From Bacillus salacetis (GTDB lineage: Bacteria > Bacillota > Bacilli > Bacillales > Bacillaceae_B): DNA of 35,933 nt. The notes beneath the pieces are model-generated. The model was not told the DNA's origin and searched no databases. It worked only from the letters and a program-made list of their open reading frames with translations. The stretch covers positions 1 through 35,933 of the forward strand of contig NZ_QXIR01000042.1 in the NCBI RefSeq assembly GCF_003581585.1. The letters run 5' to 3'. Positions 33,306-35,933 of the stretch are shown here, in pieces (positions within the stretch are counted from its first letter, which is position 1; every line of letters begins with the position of its first letter). Both the position numbers and the translations under genes were made by a program.

Positions 33306-34166
33306 TTATTTTTTGTAGTACGTCCATCCCTCTTCCTGATAAACGCGCCCCTCTTTCATTAATTTGCCCATGGCCCTCTTGAAGGATGCCTTACTTAATC
33401 CCAGTTTGTCTTTGATTTCTTCCGGCAAGCTTTTGTCCCACAAAGGCATCGCACCTCCGCGGCTGTCCATGTAGCCGGTAATGATGTCGGCGTCCTCCCC
33501 CATCTTATCCTGCTTTAAAGGAAGGAACGAAACATTAAGGGTTCCGTCCTCTTTTACATCAATTACCCGGCCCTCGACCTGTTCACCAAGCCTCGGCTCC
33601 TGCCTTCTTTCGTTTTCATGCACAAAACAGCGGTATCCTTGTTCAGACAGGAAGAAGGTGCCAACTTTCAGCAAACGATACACTCGTCCTTGGACAGTGG
33701 CTTTCAGCATTTCTTTCGATGCTCTCCTTGTGATCTGGCCGATGATATTTTCCGTTGCCAACTTTCCATAGAGGCGCCCATTCTTGTCTCCTCTTAATGA
33801 CATATACAACTTATCGCCGGGTGCAGGCCATAAATCTTCATAAATCGGAAGGTCATCAGCAGATACAAGAATATCCTTCATCAGACCGATATCCACAAAC
33901 ACACCCAATCCTGAATTGACGTCAACTACTTCTGTCCAGGCGTACGAACCGATTTGCACTTTTGGTATGTTCATTGTCGCTGTCAAACGGACTTCTTTAT
34001 CATGATACAGGAAGACTTTTACCTCATCTTCTATTTCTATCTCACCCTCTACCTGTGAATGGTGCAAGAGGACGTCTTCCTCTCCATTGGTCAGAAAATA
34101 ACCAAAATCGACTTCTCTATCTACCGTTAACACCTGGACTGTGCCGGCTTCCAACTCTTTGAACAT
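33306..34166 (-). CDS. cvfB: S1-domain RNA-binding protein, CvfB/YitL family
   Basis: A 286-residue protein with the CvfB architecture: tandem S1-type beta-barrels (about 1-60, 65-145, 150-215; the second with GLGVFVDIGLMKDILVSADDLP) and a C-terminal winged-helix domain (about 220-284) ending KLMKEGRVYQEEGWTYYKK. CvfB proteins bind RNA and influence virulence-factor or stress gene expression in staphylococci; the B. subtilis homologue is YitL. GGAGG lies before ATG 34166. It is followed by its own terminator, and the fsr-like gene starts upstream in the same direction. Confidence 0.93.
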   Translation of the reverse strand: MFKELEAGTVQVLTVDREVDFGYFLTNGEEDVLLHHSQVEGEIEIEDEVKVFLYHDKEVRLTATMNIPKVQIGSYAWTEVVDVNSGLGVFVDIGLMKDILVSADDLPIYEDLWPAPGDKLYMSLRGDKNGRLYGKLATENIIGQITRRASKEMLKATVQGRVYRLLKVGTFFLSEQGYRCFVHENERRQEPRLGEQVEGRVIDVKEDGTLNVSFLPLKQDKMGEDADIITGYMDSRGGAMPLWDKSLPEEIKDKLGLSKASFKRAMGKLMKEGRVYQEEGWTYYKK

Positions 34167-34228
34167 TTTGCTTTCCTCCTATTAAATCACTTATTCCTTA
34201 TCTTTACCCAAACGATTGCCCTTCACTA

Positions 34229-35458
34229 TTAAATGGAATGATATTCCCTGATTTCTCTGTCCTTCGGCAGGAGCCATGTCAATACCCCGAATAGCGGCAG
34301 GAAGCTGCAGAGGATCATAACGAACCGGATGCTGTACAAATCGGCAAGACTTCCAAAAAGCACGGATCCGACTGCTCCCATCCCAAATGCCAGTCCAACC
34401 GTCAGTCCAGAAACCATGCCGATTTTCCGTGGCAGCAGTTCCTGGGCATATACAACTGTCACACTGAAACTGGAAGACAGGATGAACCCTATCAAAAAGA
34501 AGACAGGTATGACGGCAGCAAGCGGCAGATACGGAAGCAGCAGCGTTAATGGAGCAGATCCGAGCATCGATAAGAAAATGATATTCCTTTTACCGAATCG
34601 ATCTGCCAATGGACCTCCAAAAAAAGTTCCCAGCACGCCGGCAAACATGAATGTGAAAATATAAAGCTGTGCCTGCTTTATGGTCAATCCATAATCTTCT
34701 ATTAAATAGAATTGATAATAATTTGAAATGCCTGCTCCATACCAGGATCGGGCAAAAACCAGGAATACAACAAGCAGCATTGCCAATTTAATTTTCTTAT
34801 GTATGCCCGCATTCCTCTTAGACGATTGTTTTTCGACTTTCTTCCCTATTGATTTCTCACCATCCAGCCTGTTTTTGTACCATCTGGAAACACGGACAAG
34901 GACGATGATTCCCAATCCGGCTGCCAAAGTGAACAATAAGGCGCCTTTCTGTCCTAACGGTACAAAAATAAATGCTGTAATGATCGGCGCCAAGGACTGC
35001 CCGGTATTACCTCCGACCTGGTAGATTGATTGCGCCAGGCCTCTCTTGTTTCCAGCTGCCAGATACGCTACCCTCGATCCCTCTGGATGAAAAATTGCTG
35101 AACCAAATCCGATAAACAGCACAGAAAGAAGCAGAAAGATAAAATGATTCGATAATGCAAATCCAATCAGCCCGATCAAGCTCGAAAGCATGCCTAGCGG
35201 AAGCAGAAACGGCCTGGACTTAATATCCGCATAATACCCAAATACCGGCTGAAGCAGCGATGATGTCATATTCAGGACAAAAGCAATCCATCCAATCTGT
35301 GTATAACTCAAGCTGAGAGACTTCTCAACTATCGGAAACATAGCCGGGACCACAGCCTGCAGCGTATCATTTATGAAATGTCCTGAGCTTATCGCCAGCA
35401 GCACCCCATAGATGGTAGCCGTCCTCCTGGTCCCCTCCTTACTGAGAGCTTGTCCCAA
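34229..35458 (-). CDS. MFS exporter, fosmidomycin-resistance (Fsr) family
   Basis: 409 residues with about 12 spans. It tracks E. coli Fsr along its length: SGHFINDTLQAVVPAMFPI, SSLLQPVFGYYAD, GFGSAIFHPEGSRVA, GLAQSIYQVGGNTGQSLAP and VVYAQELLPRKIGMVSGLTVGLAFGMGA. Fsr exports fosmidomycin and probably natural compounds by proton antiport; here the natural substrate is unknown. The start TTG 35458 has AGGAG upstream at a longer-than-usual gap, so the exact N-terminus is uncertain, although the family region begins about 15 residues later. It is transcribed toward cvfB with a 62-bp gap and no visible terminator. Confidence 0.9.
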   Translation of the reverse strand: MGQALSKEGTRRTATIYGVLLAISSGHFINDTLQAVVPAMFPIVEKSLSLSYTQIGWIAFVLNMTSSLLQPVFGYYADIKSRPFLLPLGMLSSLIGLIGFALSNHFIFLLLSVLFIGFGSAIFHPEGSRVAYLAAGNKRGLAQSIYQVGGNTGQSLAPIITAFIFVPLGQKGALLFTLAAGLGIIVLVRVSRWYKNRLDGEKSIGKKVEKQSSKRNAGIHKKIKLAMLLVVFLVFARSWYGAGISNYYQFYLIEDYGLTIKQAQLYIFTFMFAGVLGTFFGGPLADRFGKRNIIFLSMLGSAPLTLLLPYLPLAAVIPVFFLIGFILSSSFSVTVVYAQELLPRKIGMVSGLTVGLAFGMGAVGSVLFGSLADLYSIRFVMILCSFLPLFGVLTWLLPKDREIREYHSI

Positions 35459-35487
35459 AGTCCTTCATCTCCTGTTCCATTTTATTA

Positions 35488-35680
35488 GACTGTTTTCGCA
35501 TCTATTGTTACTTTTGGAAAAATCCCAGGTGCCGGATTTTTCCTCTGTATTCAAAGGTTTTACTCTCGAAAATGATCGAGCAGCTCTTTTCTTACCTGCT
35601 CACCGGGGATTCTTACGGTGATTTAGCAGGACTATATTAGAAATTTATAATGAATAGCAACAAAGTTTTCGAATAGAGCC
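35488..35680 (+). mobile_element. MITE-like element, copy 3 (193 bp) with 8-bp target duplication
   Basis: Starts GACTGTTTTCGCATCTATTG and ends with the complement of GGCTCTATTCGAAAACTTTG. Flanked by a perfect direct repeat TTTTATTA (35480-35487 and 35681-35688). The interior matches copies 1 and 2. It lies 29 bp upstream of the fsr-like start codon, so it may affect that promoter. Confidence 0.85.
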
Positions 35681-35691
35681 TTTTATTAAAA

Positions 35692-35760
35692 GGCATTTCC
35701 AGGGGAAAATACGGCATTAGGAATTTTCCCCGCGGGCAGCATTTTACGTAAAAAAAAGCC
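35692..35760 (-). mobile_element. Degenerate partial copy of the same MITE, inverted
   Basis: CAGGGGAAAATACGGCATTAGG and the following bases align with one end of copy 1 (769-832) down to a terminal GCC. It abuts copy 3 in the opposite orientation and retains only about 65 bp. Confidence 0.5.
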
Positions 35761-35860
35761 TGGTTAAAAGTATTAGTAAAATCAAAATGAACCTTTCAAG
35801 TATATCTTACTTAGGGGGAATAGAAAATAACAACCTATGAATTTACAAAAAAAGACTGCG

Positions 35861-35933
35861 TGACTAGACTGACATAGGCATATGAGACAATAATAAAACA
35901 CCTACTTAGGCTGCCATCTCACTAAATTCTAGT
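35861..35933 (-). mobile_element. Possible end of an IS3-like element, cut by the window edge
   Basis: A possible terminal inverted repeat begins TGACTAGACTGACATAGG at 35861. On the minus strand a frame entering from the window edge reads LEFSEMAA and stops at 35906, much like the last residues of IS3-family OrfB transposases, whose stop codon usually lies 40-60 bp before the element end. Too short for a firm call. Confidence 0.25.

Overview
The window reads as chromosomal DNA of a Bacillaceae bacterium. The evidence is a low-to-moderate GC content, strong AGGAGG-type ribosome binding sites, several TTG/GTG starts, and proteins that closely resemble Bacillus families (KatA, CvfB/YitL, LCP proteins, bacillolysin, ProA/ProB/ProI). 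Candidate PerR, sigma-B, ECF-sigma and CcpA sites support this. A marine-type relative such as Rossellomorea is plausible, but that is inference only. Most of the window is ordinary chromosomal housekeeping and accessory metabolism. No phage, CRISPR or complete insertion sequence was seen.

Layout. 1-2.9 kb: small stress-type genes (DUF3934, DUF2188), a secreted or anchored alpha/beta hydrolase and a DUF1206 membrane protein; two of these have sigma-B-like promoters. 3.0-6.4 kb: a HAD phosphatase, then a coupled pair of a cNMP/CBS/DUF294 nucleotidyltransferase-like protein and a DEDDh exonuclease. 6.4-11.1 kb: a TRAP transporter (dctP, dctQ, dctM) with a KduD-like dehydrogenase and a GntR/FCD regulator. 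The regulator gene and dctP are each preceded by paired AT-rich palindromes with an exact 19-bp period, and a cre-like site lies before dctP. 11.6-15.1 kb: proI, proB and proA for proline synthesis. 15.7-18.7 kb: an LCP cell-wall ligase behind an ECF-sigma-type promoter, and a secreted M4 metalloprotease. 18.8-22.6 kb: a cobalamin riboswitch with terminator, then btuF, btuC and a BtuD-CbiZ fusion, forming a corrinoid uptake and salvage operon. 22.7-27.7 kb: an ECF sigma factor with a membrane partner, a HAD-like protein with altered motif IV, and a padR operon with membrane proteins. 27.7-31.6 kb: redox genes (thioredoxin reductase-like enzyme, msrA, katA with two PerR boxes), with a four-unit 52-bp tandem repeat between msrA and a small ORF. 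31.7-35.5 kb: an MFS exporter behind a 17-codon leader ORF and a hairpin that sequesters its ribosome binding site, then cvfB and a fosmidomycin-resistance-type exporter.

Three copies of a 192-193 bp element with terminal inverted repeats lie at 641-832, 15434-15625 and 35488-35680. One is flanked by a perfect 8-bp direct repeat, as expected for a non-autonomous transposable element (MITE). The last bases may be the end of an IS3-like element that continues outside the window.

The most interesting items are the candidate translational attenuator before the MFS gene at 31930, the 19-bp-phased operator pairs of the TRAP locus, the MITE family, the 52-bp tandem array, and the riboswitch-controlled BtuD-CbiZ fusion. 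All regulatory sites were found by reading consensus patterns by eye and have not been tested.
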